The position numbers and the translations under genes were made by a program. DNA of 64,000 nt from Notamacropus eugenii (taxonomy: Eukaryota; Chordata; Mammalia; Diprotodontia; Macropodidae): positions 62,495,865-62,559,864 of the forward strand of contig NC_092874.1 in assembly GCF_028372415.1 (NCBI RefSeq). The letters run 5' to 3'. Of the stretch, positions 24,301 to 35,320 are shown piece by piece (within the stretch, counting starts at the first letter, position 1; each line of letters opens with the position of its first letter). The notes beneath the pieces were generated by a model. That model saw only the letters and a list, made by a program, of their open reading frames with translations, searched no databases and was not told the origin of the DNA.

Positions 24301-24585
24301 ATTAGGCTTCCGATGAATTATGAAAATCAAAGTAGTAGAATTTAATATCAGAACTAAAAAGCTTTACAAGGTCAGAAGTGATTAACTTCCTATTCCCCAC
24401 TCTTAAATTGCCTTTCTGAAAGTCTGAATTTTTGAAACTTAAAAAGCAAAGCTCTGTTGTAGCAGTTTAAAATGTTTAAATTTGCGAAGCACCATACATT
24501 AATTTAGTGGATTATTTAAGTTCTTAGTAGGTGACTCCTTGGTTTTAGGGCAGGGAATCTAATTCTTTAGAGAAAACTATTAGTT
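18331..24585. other. 6.2 kb repeat-poor intronic block
   Basis: I recognise no LINE, SINE, LTR or DNA element here, in sharp contrast to the flanking sequence. It holds no exon with matching splice sites and no RNA gene. It contains a GC-richer segment at about 19.68-19.89 kb, a 14-base G run at 23339-23352, and an exact octamer ATGCAAAT at 23204-23211. Depletion of old repeats in a mammalian intron often accompanies regulatory conservation, but this is inference. Confidence 0.5.
19680..19890. promoter_or_regulatory. Candidate conserved non-coding element
   Basis: A GC-richer island in AT-rich sequence carries two same-direction RGYAAC half-sites, AGCAAC at 19805 and GGCAAC at 19823, about 18 bases apart, which resemble RFX X-box halves. 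There is no open frame and no known repeat. The assignment is by composition and motif only. Confidence 0.3.
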
Positions 24586-24589
24586 TTCT

Positions 24590-24725
24590 TTGCAAGTTGA
24601 TGGTATTCATGGAAGGAGCTAGACAGGGAGTCAGGATAGCTGGGTTCTAGACCCTGGAAGTACTCTGACATTGAGCAAATTATTTAACTTTTGTTCTATT
24701 TTCTTCATCTGTAAAAAAGATATTT
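24590..24725 (+). mobile_element. MIR
   Basis: 'gctagacagggagtcagga', 'gctgggttctagaccctgga' and 'ttcttcatctgtaaaaaaga' are in MIR order. Confidence 0.7.
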
Positions 24726-25084
24726 CTAAAAAAACTATGTTCCCAGAATATTGTTATTTCCCTGAAAAGAAAAGGTGGAAAAGACTTAAGGGAACTAATT
24801 AATTCTTCTCTTCACTAGCTCAGACCGTCTTGTTGGCAGCAGGATTCGTGTGGGGTGTGTTTGTGTGTGTGCTTGTCGTGATAGTGGTCAGGAAAAAATT
24901 AAAATATGGGAGAGGTGGGGCTCTGCTGGAAAATTTTATACCTTTAATTCATATTTCATTGATCACCTGATTTTCTAGGTGTTACTTTTCTCTTCCACAT
25001 TGTGCCAAGATTTCTGTAGTAGGCATGTGGCCTACAGGATGATACACTTCATATATCCATCATAAGAGCCTTATGGTATATAGT

Positions 25085-25290
25085 TCAAAGGACACTTACT
25101 TGGAGTCAGGAAATATCTGATTCAGAGCCCAACTACAAAATCCTGAATGATGGCTAAGTCCCCTAACATTTCTGAGCCTTCATCTTATCATCTATTAAAT
25201 GGAGGGATGTGGGGGATGCTGATAACTGTGTCATTCTGCCCCAGGAAACTGTGGTGAGGAATGTACTTGAAACTGCAACACTTTTAAGTA
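25085..25290 (+). mobile_element. MIR/CORE-SINE
   Basis: 'acttacttggagtcaggaaa', 'catcttatcatctattaaat' and 'tgtggtgaggaatgtact' are in SINE order, ending 'tcaataaagg'. Confidence 0.65.
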
Positions 25291-26068
25291 CTCAATAAAG
25301 GTGGGCTATTACAGCAGCATACAAATGTACACGCTGTATTCATCCCTAAACCCTTCCCCCTTCCTAACTTCCCTATTTCTGTTGAAGTTATCACCAGTCA
25401 CTCAGTCCATCCACTCCTCAACTCCACCCCCCCCACCCCCACCCTACATCCCATCCGTTGCTAAGACCTGTCCATTTTACCTTCATCTTGTTACTTCTAT
25501 ATGCCTACTTTTTTCCTCTGGCCTTGCCTTGCAGGTGTCACCTATCGTAGTAGTAGTCTGCTGGTTGCTTTCTCTTCCCATTCCAGTCCATCTTCCACTC
25601 AGCTGTCTAAGTGATCTTCCTAGAAAGCTTCCAGTCACGTAACCCCCTACTCAGTAAACTCCAGGGGCTCCCTATAACCTTCAGGATCAAACATTAAATC
25701 CTCTCTTTGGTATTCAAAGACCTACACCCCCTATTTTTCCAGTCTTACTCCTTAGCTTCTCCACCTTCAGCTCTCACATTCTGTGATCCATTGCCTCTCA
25801 CTCAGGGTAGTCCTCTAGGTCTGGAATGCTCTCCCTCCTCACTGTCCGCTAAAATTCTACCTTGTACAGGATCCCCCTTAGTGCCAGGACTTTACCTCTG
25901 TGAATTCTTTCCTTTTTACCTTCACTGTAGCTTGTTGGAACATGGTTCGGATGTTGTCTTTCTCATTAGACCGAGGGAGCTCCTTGAAGGCCAGGCTGTC
26001 TTTTTACCTTTTGTGTTTAGCCCGGTGCCTGGCACCTAGCAGACACTTAGTACTTGTTTATTGACACT
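25291..26068 (+). mobile_element. L2 LINE 3' region
   Basis: The order 'aagtgatcttcctagaaagc', 'taaactccaggggctcccta', 'ggtattcaaagacctacac', 'gggagctccttgaaggccag' and 'gtgcctggcacctagcagac' is a nearly complete L2 3' region. Its plus frames of 113 and 110 codons are low-complexity by-products and not genes. Confidence 0.82.
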
Positions 26069-26430
26069 CACCGAATGGTGCAAATATTGTTAGCTTTTCC
26101 GTGTTGTGTCCTCCTTTGTTCCCTCTTTTTTTCCCTTTTGCAGGGGCCAGTGAAGTAGAGAACCCTCTGGTTAGCAGGATTAGCTGATGGAACAGTGCTA
26201 TCCATTTTTGCAAAGAACTTGTTGCGTAGGAAGTCCTTATCACAGTAGTCTGTGTTCTTGGGTTTACTGATCACTAAGCAGATGCACTGGGTTGCTTGTA
26301 GATCTTGTTCATACCTGCTATTTTTTTGCTTTCCTGCTGGGGTATGATAAGTAGCCACTGATTTTGTTAAGTGTTTCATTTTTCAAATGTAAGCAGATGT
26401 TCAGAATGTTATCCTTGAGTACAAGTTGGG
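26068..26430 (-). other. Unassigned segment with a 103-codon minus frame
   Basis: This segment begins exactly where the L2 ends. The minus strand is open for 103 codons (26379 to 26068) with a mixed, protein-like composition through 'KNTDYCDKDFLRNKFFAKMD', then a lysine/arginine-rich end. I do not recognise the protein and see no splice sites or poly(A) tail. It may be a decayed retrocopy, an unknown repeat, or chance. Confidence 0.3.
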
Positions 26431-26674
26431 TTTGTTTTGCATTTTGGTATGCCATATCCCAGTCCTTCCTTACCTTTCTTTTTATTTATGGATTGTTCTG
26501 TGTGATCTAAAATATTTCTCCTTGGTAAGTGAACTGTATCTTCCTGTCAGCTTGCAGGATAATAGAGAGCCCTCTGTCTTTCTTGACCATTTCCCCTTCC
26601 CGAACCCTGTATATAAATTTTTCCAGTTTAAGGGTTATTAAAAAAAACAAAACAAAACAAAACTGCAAAACTGG

Positions 26675-26873
26675 AGCAGGAATTCTTAACCATTTTTTTC
26701 CTTTATGGATCCCTTTGACAGTCTTATTTTTAAAGTCTTATGGATTCCTCAGAATAATGCTTTTAAATGCATAAAATAAGATACATAGCATTGCAAAGCA
26801 AACCAATTGTGTTCAAATACAGTTATAAAATTATTTTTAAAACAACCTCACAGACCCCAGGTTAAGAACCCCC
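26675..26873. mobile_element. About 200-bp element with inverted termini (MITE-like)
   Basis: The left end GGAATTCTTAACC (26679-26691) is mirrored by GGTTAAGAACCCC (26860-26872) at the right end. The interior is AT-rich and non-coding ('gtcttatggattcctcagaa', 'ttgcaaagcaaaccaattg'). The layout is that of a short non-autonomous DNA transposon. I recall a very similar old mammalian repeat but cannot name it safely. Confidence 0.6.
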
Positions 26874-26939
26874 TAGTTAGAGCTTTATTGTGAGTTCTCA
26901 AGATGCTGGTAATTTAAAATGTGAAACCTGTCACTTTCC

Positions 26940-27110
26940 AAAATCCACATCAAGCATCTTTTAGGGATGGCCTAGCTAGAGAAGATGCTGAATCTTCCAG
27001 ACTAGAGGAACCAGAACTGGAACCCAGATCTTCTGACTCCCCTGGTGTGGTCCTTCTCTTATTTAGTAGCCTAACTTTGACCTTTATGATAGATAAAATG
27101 AGTTCCAAGC
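26940..27110 (-). mobile_element. MIR fragment
   Basis: 'gaaccagaactggaaccca' and 'gatcttctgactcccctgg' are the reverse complement of the MIR core. Confidence 0.55.
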
Positions 27111-28999
27111 TGCCACCCAGGTGAAGGCTGAGCTAAAGTAGAACAAACTAAGATTGTATGAGTGAAACTAGTGCTGTCTGTGAGGTAGGTCTAAAAGCCC
27201 TGTGAACAGTTTATCTGTTAAGCATAACTTTGCCAGCTCACTCTTCTGTTTGCTCTTACGCTGTGACTTAGATAAACAATTGTTCATGCTCTTAGTTTAC
27301 TATAACTGGCACTATACGAGAGAGATGTGTCCACTGGGTCTTGAATATTTCTTATTTGTATCTTTTATACCAAATTGTCCATATTCCTTGTAAATCCCCA
27401 TTAATGTTTCTTTATCTTCAGTTTATTAATGAGTTTTTTCTGTTTCCCTAATCCTTATTTTTTTCAATTCAGAATAGTCCTTTCAGCGGGTTGCTTGCCT
27501 TAGTGCTGTAGAAATGTGAATTGTTGTTGTTACTCTTTTCCTTATTATTCCCACTAAATCCATAATCCCATCACAGAGATTTGAGTATCTCCTTTTTTTT
27601 TTTTTTGAAAACCTTTTTTCTACTCTAGGCCAAAATCTTCAGGAACTCCAGATGTCTTAGCAATTCCAGAAAACTTTGAGCATATTTTAGAATTATTGTT
27701 CAAAAAAAGACAGGTAGCTCAAAGTTCATTGAAATAGAAAATACTGAGACAGAGTTTGTATTGCTGTGATCTCCAGTTAAACAGTATGAATTTTTTAAAA
27801 ACCATTTTAATTGATGAGAAAAAAAAGCAGGGATACATTTTCTGAACAGATCATTTTTAACTATAGAATTTCATAACTCTATAACTATCTGGAACTCTTG
27901 AAGAGCAACTGATTCTCCATAGTGCTTTTTTAACTCAACTGTACCCTTTTAATCACCACTGCTCAAAAAATTTTAGCTGTTTTAGTAGAAATCTTTTTAA
28001 AATATGTTACACAATTTAACCTTTTCTTGATTAGGGCCATCACCATGTATCAGTTATTACGCTGTACAATCATGTCCTCAGAACTTAAGATGTTTCATTA
28101 AGACTTTATTTTTGGTTACTCTTATCTCACTTATCTCAGACTGTGGTTTTTTTGTTTGTTTGTTTGTTTTTGTTTTCTATTTTTGTGCTGGCTCTTGTTA
28201 GATTTTCTTTTTTCTTTCCTTGCCATCCTTTGCCATTTCTTGTTTCTGTCTTATGTGCTTACCTGTAGCATAGACCTCCTTAAGCCATGAGACCCAACTT
28301 AGGAGAATTGTCTCACAAGCAAAAATAGATAGTCTCTGGGGAGTGCAAGGAGTGAGATTCAGTGCCCCAAGTGCGTAGCTTTTGTATAAGTATTTTGTAA
28401 CATCTCTTTTAATTGCCCAAAGCCTTTATTGCTTATTCTGGTTCTCAGTAGCCAGACTAGTCAGGTAGGACTCTTTATACATTAGGAATTGTGTTCTGCT
28501 TGGTTCGTATTGGAGGAATATTTGTTGATGTCTGTTAGGATGTTCTTATTTTAGAATTTTTATCCTTTTTGAGTTTACTAATTGATTGTTAAACAAGACT
28601 TATATTGTGAACTTAATAGATTCTTATGCAAATCTTCAATTAAGAGAACAAATGAAAGGAACTGACAGATTGAACTTAAAGCTGCATCAGATTGTGAACT
28701 CTAAGGTATACAGTATGGAACAATAAAAACACGAAACTAGATTCTGCATCACTGGAAGCATTCCTGTGAATTATAAAAGTCCATTTATCATCCTTAATAA
28801 GTTGGCCAGGAGCCAAAATGTAATGGCTGGGTGTGATTCCTTCCAGAAACACCATTTATAGTCCTGGACTGTTTTGCTTGTAATGACTGCTGTTGTCGTC
28901 TTGGTCTCTAGTGCACGGTTATAAACATCAGTCTGTACCACGTGTTTGACTTTTTAAAATGAGAAATATTTCAGTTCTTAGAAGTCATTTTTCAGATAA
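27111..28999. other. Intronic sequence without recognised genes
   Basis: It contains a poly(T) run (about 27591-27606) and a short (GTTT)n tract (about 28148-28172). No exon or clear transposon is seen. Confidence 0.5.
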
Positions 29000-29580
29000 C
29001 TTATTTTTCCTGTTTTTAAGTATCTATATAGAATGATTCTATTTTAGGAATCAGTTGTGTGAGAAGTGCGTTTTGTGCCAGTTTGAATTTTGTATCAGAG
29101 CCCTGTTCTTTTGAGTGAATGTGATGAGCTCTTTTCCAAGTGTAGCATTTTGAAGGCTGTAGTATTCTTCGAAAGGGAGAAAGCATGCAGCCTCGTGAAG
29201 AAGGCATTTTTATTACTTTGGATTATGCAAGACTTTGGCCAGCCTCCTTTGCTTCATCTGTTCAAGGGTTCATTTTCGCTTGTTTGGCACATGTCCCAGT
29301 AGAGGCCTTCAGAATTGTGGTTAGCAACATGAATGAATTACAAACTTTGGACGAGCTCTTCAGTAAGTCGAGCTGGCCAGCTGCCAAAAATACAGTGCCT
29401 TATATGGGGTCAGGGCAAAGCTTCGATTCGTCGAGCCCTGTATTGTATAGAAAACATACTTGTGATGCCTGTTTGCTTTCTTTTAAAATAAAAACAAAAC
29501 AAAACAAAAAAAAAAACACCAGGCTTCTTATCAAAATAGGAAGTAACAAAATACTGTGCAAGTTTTACTAATGACAGAGT
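29000..29580. other. Unassigned, ORF-bearing intronic segment ending in A-rich tract
   Basis: A plus frame of 128 codons (29185-29571) runs into an A-rich tract (29487-29517). The body is less AT-rich and keeps several CpGs (around 29421-29435). The codon composition is not convincing and no family is recognised. An A-rich 3' end could mean a retrocopy, but no target duplication is visible. A conserved non-coding element is the alternative. Confidence 0.3.
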
Positions 29581-30120
29581 AAAGCAAAGGAAATATGGCC
29601 CATGAGGCTAAATGTAGAGCTGGAAGTGAGACCTTTTGACCTCTTCAGTTGGCTTGTGATGTAAGGGACCCAGGCATTTGTGAGACATCTGTTGTCTACC
29701 TGCCCTTATTTTGTAAATGCCTTAATAAGATTAAATAATTAGGAGGAGAACCACAGGATCACCATGCTTGCCCTGAGTTCTGGCATTGCCTACATACTTT
29801 CAGACTGGAAGCAATAGAATTCATTCTCTACCTCACATATGTTGTTCCTTTTTAAAGTGTTACTCAAAGCAAAATTTGTAAATAGCATTTTAAAAACCAT
29901 GATTTTGAGAAAGCAGAATTAAACTCCTGTGTACTCTGTTTCTTTAGAAATCATAATCTCCTTAATGCTTTTTCAGACGGTCACTTATTCTGTTAGTTGT
30001 TGTAGCAGTGAAGTCAGAATACCTGGTGACTAGGTTTGTTTGAAAAAAGCTAAAAAAAGCAATAACTAATGAAAGCTGTCAAAATACAAGTTATTTATCT
30101 TTGCACTTTTTTCCATTTAG

Positions 30121-30238
30121 GCAAATACCATGTCTGGATCTTCCTTAAGTCTAGCTCCATCCCATATGTATGGCAATAGGTTAAATCCTAATTCAGCGAT
30201 GGCAACTCTTATAGCTCATTCAGAAAACAGTCAAGCAG
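30121..30238 (+). CDS. MLLT10: MLLT10 (AF10) internal exon, first of nine in the window
   Basis: The 118-base exon follows a pyrimidine-rich acceptor (tttttccatttag) and ends at donor CAG|gtaagt. It starts in phase 0 and ends in phase 1. It encodes window codons 1-39, a Ser/Pro/Asn-rich segment including 'MSGSSLSLAPSHMYGNR', which matches the linker of AF10 between the N-terminal PHD-finger module and the C-terminal DOT1L-binding zipper. AF10 is a nuclear chromatin protein that works with the H3K79 methyltransferase DOT1L. The upstream exons are not in this window. All 30 kb to the left reads as intron, so this exon follows a long intron. Confidence 0.95.
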
Positions 30239-31564
30239 GTAAGTTTCAAGAAATATTGAAATTCTCCCTAATTTCACTGTCTTTAAAGGGAACTAATTTT
30301 ATTTGTAAACTCTAGTATAGTTACTAAAGAATTGTGTGATTTTTTTTTTTCCCCAAAAGAATCACAGTTGGAAGTAAATGCTCTGCTGTGCCGCAGAATA
30401 GCCATGTGCATTTTTTACTGTCTGAAATGTAAATGTTTAAGCAGAGCCATCAGCAGGCAGGAATGCAGCAGCGTCTCCTGTGACTTCTGTGATTGATGTG
30501 TTCAGTTCTCAGTTCTTCGCAATGAAAGTAACATAACACGGGGCTTCTCTGTGAAGGGCCTAAACCTTTATTTGCATAATTCATGAAATTGCATTACACA
30601 AACTTGGTTTTAAAAAAAATCCTGTTAGAGAACTTCTACAATGTTTAGTAATCCTGTGAATATTTACCAGTTGACATTTTGTAGCATTTTCCTCTTCTCC
30701 TGTTTTAATGAGCCCCTGGATGTGCTTTGTTTCATTCCATCCTTAAGGATTTGTTGACATGTCCAAGTAGTCATGCCTGTTTGGGGGAAGGGAATGGGTT
30801 TAGCAGTTTACCAAGAATGGATCAGTCATGTCTTTGCCCCCTAAAGGGTCAGAGGTCACTTGACTCAGAATAAGGGGAGGACAACCTTGAAGGGGGGCCA
30901 CATAGGGTTGTTATTTAACTGAGAGGCCGTAGGGAAAATCGTCCATTTCAGTTTTACCAATGGAAAGGATTCTGTGTTAGCTAATGAAGTAGAATTTTAA
31001 ATACTGTAAAAATATATCTGATTTTCTTTACTGAATTTTTCGTATTTGGAAAGCAAAAAAAAAATTATCCAGGTAATATTAAATCCTGATCTAAATATTC
31101 ACATTAGACTTAGTGAGGGTCAGCATAAAAGCATGAGGTGTTTTATGGCTTGTCTTGGGATGCAAAGTGTTAAAAAATACAAAGCATCAGGATTTGCTGT
31201 GATAAGCATACAGATGAGCTGTCCACAGCTGTGATTCATTACTTTCACCGTAGAAATTAAAAGTGGCTGAGGGGAGGGTACTGCAAATGCAAACCACGCT
31301 TCCGTGCTGTAAAATTGAAAGGAATGAAAGAACTGAACATAATCCATGGCCTTCTCCACCCACAGAAACGTGTAGGGACAACGCCTTACACGCTACAGTT
31401 CAGCAATTTTAAACTAGCAACATATTAGATCTTTTACCTTCGTAGGAACTGTAGAGATAGTGCTTAAGGTCTAATGTATGTTTTACGGAAAAATCAGAGC
31501 CGCAGCTTAAAACCTCTTATCTAGCGAGAGTCACTTTATCAGCTATGAAATATTTACCCTGCAG
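30239..31564 (+). other. MLLT10: MLLT10 intron (1.3 kb), with candidate regulatory element
   Basis: The intron begins gtaagt and ends ctgcag. It has no recognised transposons, only a poly(T) run at about 30341-30350. Positions 30350-30600 look conserved in style: GC-richer, with the POU-like octamer variant ATTTGCATAAT near 30570-30580. Confidence 0.6.
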
Positions 31565-31637
31565 ATCCAGATCTTGGAGACAATAGCCGCAGCCTCGTTG
31601 GCAGGGGAAGCTCACCCAGAGGAAGTCTCTCACCGCG
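31565..31637 (+). CDS. MLLT10: MLLT10 (AF10) internal exon 2 of 9
   Basis: This is a 73-base exon with acceptor ttaccctgcag and donor CG|gtaagc. It enters in phase 1 (completing an Asp codon with the previous G) and leaves in phase 2. It encodes window codons 40-63, 'DPDLGDNSRSLVGRG' followed by an SSPRGSLSPR repeat-like stretch. This is the short basic Ser/Pro/Arg-rich segment found in AF10 just before the octapeptide region. Frame continuity with both neighbours and the known protein order make the call firm, although the exon is too short to stand out alone. Confidence 0.93.
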
Positions 31638-32022
31638 GTAAGCATTATTTACACTGTAGAGTGAAGGCAAAGGAAACATTCCGAGGTCTGGAAACTTCTT
31701 TATCTCTTATCAGTAGTATATACGTAAGTGAAACCATAAAGAATCATGTAGATAAATGGCATATCCAGACAGACAAGAAAGTGGTTCTAAATTTATGTGG
31801 ATGTTAATTTGAACATATCATTATGTTTACAAATTATAAGGAATATCTTCTTAAGCTTATAATTGCTTTTTTATCTGATGATAATATCTAATCTGTTCAA
31901 TTGGCTATTACTGTTATAAAACATATCGTTGAAAAAATCACTTATTGCACTAGGTTAACATGCAAGAAGACTTTTTGGAAAAATTGTGTTTCTTTTATAG
32001 AGTAAAATTAAGGTATTACAGA

Positions 32023-32414
32023 GAAAAAATGAATTTTTGTTTATGTTTATTTTTAGTTTTCAACACTCCTTTTCACAAAATTTTGAGATGCAAATTTTCT
32101 CCCAATCTTCCCCCTCCCCCACCCCAAAATACCATGTATTCTGATTCCCCCTTCCCCCAATCTGCCCTCCCTTCTATCACACCCCTCCCTTTCCTTATCC
32201 CCATCTTCTCTCTTTTCTTGTAGGGCAAGATAGATTTCTATAACCCATTACCTGTACTTCTTATTTCCCAGTTGTGTGCAAAAACAGTTCTCAGCATTCA
32301 TTCCTAAAACTTTGAGTTCAAACTTCTTTCCCTTCCTCCCTCTCTACCCATCCTCACTGAGAAGGCAAGTAATTCAGTATAGGCTTATATATGTGTAGTT
32401 TTGCATGAAAAAAT
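32023..32414 (-). mobile_element. L1 3'-UTR insertion
   Basis: The plus strand shows the reversed marsupial L1 3' UTR: 'atttttagttttcaacactc', a C-rich run with CCCCCTCCCCCACCCC, 'cagttgtgtgcaaaaacag', and 'ttcagtataggcttatata'. GAAAAAAT flanks both sides (32023-32030 and 32407-32414), a possible 8-base target duplication, although the repeat is A-rich and could be chance. Confidence 0.78.
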
Positions 32415-32694
32415 TATTTTAAAATAAATTTCTGGTTGGACCACTCAACCCTGTTCAGATACAGATATTTGTTTTTAACCCAAGTCATCTTGGTTTGCTT
32501 AATGCTGCTAATATATCGTATCATGTTTATCAGAAGATGCGGATTTTCAAACAAGAATTTTATGAAATTCTCTGGTATACTTTGTGTAAGGTGTTTCATA
32601 TAAATATATAAGGTTATCTCTATCTCCTAGAACAAGCTTGGACATTTTGAATAATCTTTATATTATTAAATATTTAGAATCTGTCTATTAGGCT

Positions 32695-32850
32695 GCTTGG
32701 TCTCATAGTCACGAAGAGCTTTGCTGCATGTGATCCCTGGCAGTCATAAGACTCTTGGGCTGCAGAACAGTGACCTGCCTGCTTTGATGGAGGGAATTTC
32801 CTCACCAGCAGCTCCCTCTAGCAATGAAATGACAGGTCCGGACTAAATAG
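32695..32850 (+). mobile_element. Marsupial dispersed repeat, copy 1
   Basis: The segment 'gctttgatggagggaatttc' to 'aatgaaatgacaggtccgga' is shared, diverged, with 39065-39215 ('gctttggtggagggactgtt' to 'agtgaactcacaggtccagc'). Both lie in MLLT10 introns in the same orientation. I believe this is a marsupial SINE family but cannot name it safely. Confidence 0.55.
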
Positions 32851-32871
32851 AAAAAATTAGTGATACAGCTG

Positions 32872-33098
32872 TAGATGGGACAGTAGTTTAGCGTGCTAGG
32901 AGTCAGGAAAACCTGAGTTCCAATCTAGCTTCAGACAGTATCTGTGTGACCCTGGGCAAGTCAGTTAAACTCCGCCTCAGTTTCCTCATTTGTAAATTGG
33001 AGATAATAATAGCACCCACCTCCCAAGTTTGTTAGGATCAAATGATATAATTGTAAAATGTTTTGTAAAGCTGAAAGCATTATCTAAATGCCAACTAC
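32872..33098 (+). mobile_element. CORE-SINE (MAR1/MIR-like)
   Basis: 'gatgggacagtagtttagcg', 'gtgtgaccctgggcaagtca', 'cctcagtttcctcatttgta' and 'ttgttaggatcaaatgatat' are in full SINE order. Confidence 0.85.
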
Positions 33099-33787
33099 TT
33101 GTACTGACCACTATGTTGGAACAGCTGGGTTATACTTCTTATTCTGTCACTAGCAGTAATGACAGGGACTTTTTGGGCCTCCATCATCTCATCTGTGAAA
33201 TGAGGGTGTTGGATCAGGTGAGCGTTGAACAAGCTGCAGCCTAGGAACTAAGTGTAGCTGATGACCTGGTTTTGTCGTGTGTGTGTGTGGTTTTCATTTT
33301 TACATAAAGTTTTATTTTATAAAAATATGAGGAAAAAACCATTCTAAGTGTATAGTCCACACCGAGTTTATTTACCCCAGTAGATAATCTCTAAGGTTCT
33401 TTCCAGCCCTGTGACAAGTTTTAAAGTTCTGTAGGTTCTCTCCTCTAGCACTCCAGTGGTTCTGTCATCTCAGTGATGTCTTTAGATGCAGCCTGTCCAC
33501 AGTGGGATTTTACATCATAGTAAAATATTTTCTGGTACAAAGTGTGATATCTTTTTTGCTATAACTTTAATGATTATCGGAGAGTCTGTAATAGCTGTTC
33601 ATTTTAGGGTCAGGTATCTGTCCCTTGAGATTCTTACCTTATGACTGCAACTAAATATTGCTAAAACTCCAACAGTTTCAACAAGTGAAGTCTGCCTATA
33701 TTCCTGCTATATTTCATCAGATGACTTGTACTTAGTGGGGCAAGAGAAATGGAAAACTGAGTTACTGGAAAATTCTAGGTGTAGTCA

Positions 33788-33789
<2 letters not shown>

Positions 33790-33839
<50 letters not shown>
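33790..33839 (+). repeat. (GT)25 microsatellite
   Basis: Twenty-five uninterrupted GT dinucleotides in an MLLT10 intron. It is long enough to be polymorphic. Confidence 0.97.
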
Positions 33840-33841
<2 letters not shown>

Positions 33842-34569
33842 TACAACTTCCTCCCACCCCCTTTTACAAAAGCCACCAACTACTTGCCATAATAAAGGAA
33901 ACTGTGTAATTACTAGCAATATTTTATAGAATTGAAGGAGTGAACTTAGTGATTCTGGGGTATGTCATTTTGGAGCCAACAAAAATGTCCTTAGTGTAGG
34001 ACTCAACCTATAACCTGCTACTTAAAGACCCATGTTACTGGCTACTTTTCTCTCTTAATCCTTTTAATAAGGAATGTGAATCAAATCGTAGTCATTTCAA
34101 TAACCTCTGAGCATTTACGGCATAAATAAGCAGCTCAGGTTTTCTCCTTTAAGGAGATAAAAAATGTTTTGATTTTTAATTGATCCATAAAAAAGGGACA
34201 AAAAATTAAGGCTTGAGGATGTATGGAACAAGATTCATTAGCTCTTTGATTCAGGAAGGACTTGAATAATTTACCTGAATAACTCTCCAGCTCCTCTGAC
34301 CTTACCCTCTTTCTCCTCGTCTCCTTTCTGACTAATCCTACCCATTGAAGCTAGGAATTAGGAGTACAGGGGATCTCAGGTTCTTCTACCTACCATGTAT
34401 CAGCTTATAAATGAAATTTTTATAAAGACTTAGATATGAGAGAAATTGGAACTCTCTAGTAATGTCATACTAATCCAAAAAATTGTAACCTTATTAATTT
34501 TGTAGCATAAACTTTCGATGAAATGCTCAGGACAGTCATACTACTTAATTATCAGTGAATCACCAGTGA

Positions 34570-34705
34570 CAAGATCATTGGCAAGGCCCTTAAACCCTCA
34601 GAACCTGAGTTTCACCATCTATAAAATGGTGAGGATTAAGTAATACTTAAGATACACCTTCCTCATAGGGCTGTTGAGAGGAAAATGCATTCTAAAAATC
34701 TTAGA
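34570..34705 (+). mobile_element. MIR
   Basis: 'attggcaaggcccttaaacc', 'caccatctataaaatggtga' and 'tcatagggctgttgagagga' are in MIR order. Confidence 0.7.
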
Positions 34706-35164
34706 TAGCCATATAAATGTCACTTATTTTTCCTCAGTTTTTTGGGGGTAACCTCAAATGTCTTCAACTGTATGTTGAAATTTTTTCCTTTTAGAAACAC
34801 TTCAGTAAGTCTGGTAAATTTTAGCATTAATTTTTTAAAAGCCTTGTAGTTCACAGTTAGTTTCAGAAGTAATTTACTTGCCCAGTTAGGCCCACTGGAG
34901 TTTTTTTCCTTTGGAAATCAGGAAATTTAGGTATGCAATCAGTAATTGATCTGCCAAGTCTCACCTCCAGGATTATTGCTAAAGTTGGGAGCATTACCTT
35001 TGACTCAAAGTTTTAACATACTTTTAAAAATTGATTTGTCGTAGGAGTATTTGATTATAAGGTGAAAAATTGGAAGACGTTTCCTGTCTCCATATTCCTT
35101 TAGATGGAGAGAATATTTCCATGTTCTAAAAATAGATTTCTATCAGCAGAGGGCCAAATTTAAG

Positions 35165-35320
35165 ATTTTTGAGATCTGGCCAAACCCTGATATTTATGTC
35201 TCCTGTGCAACCTTGGGCAAATCCCCATTTTCCTTGTGCTTCATTTTCTTCATATGAAAAATGGGGGCATTGGACTCCATGACCTTTTGGTGCTGTTTCC
35301 ATCTTTTAAAATCTATGCTC
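35165..35320 (+). mobile_element. MIR
   Basis: 'gtgcaaccttgggcaaatcc', 'cttcatatgaaaaatggggg' and 'ggactccatgaccttttgg' are in MIR order. A poly(T) run follows at about 35487-35504. Confidence 0.7.

Noticed and set aside
25301..26039. Two plus frames of 113 and 110 codons as proteins
   Set aside because: They lie wholly in L2 3' sequence and have the Pro/Ser/Leu-rich composition of C/T-rich L2 DNA.
1..30120. Additional upstream MLLT10 exons
   Set aside because: I looked for open segments with good acceptor and donor sites that extend the AF10 frame and found none. The region reads as intron.
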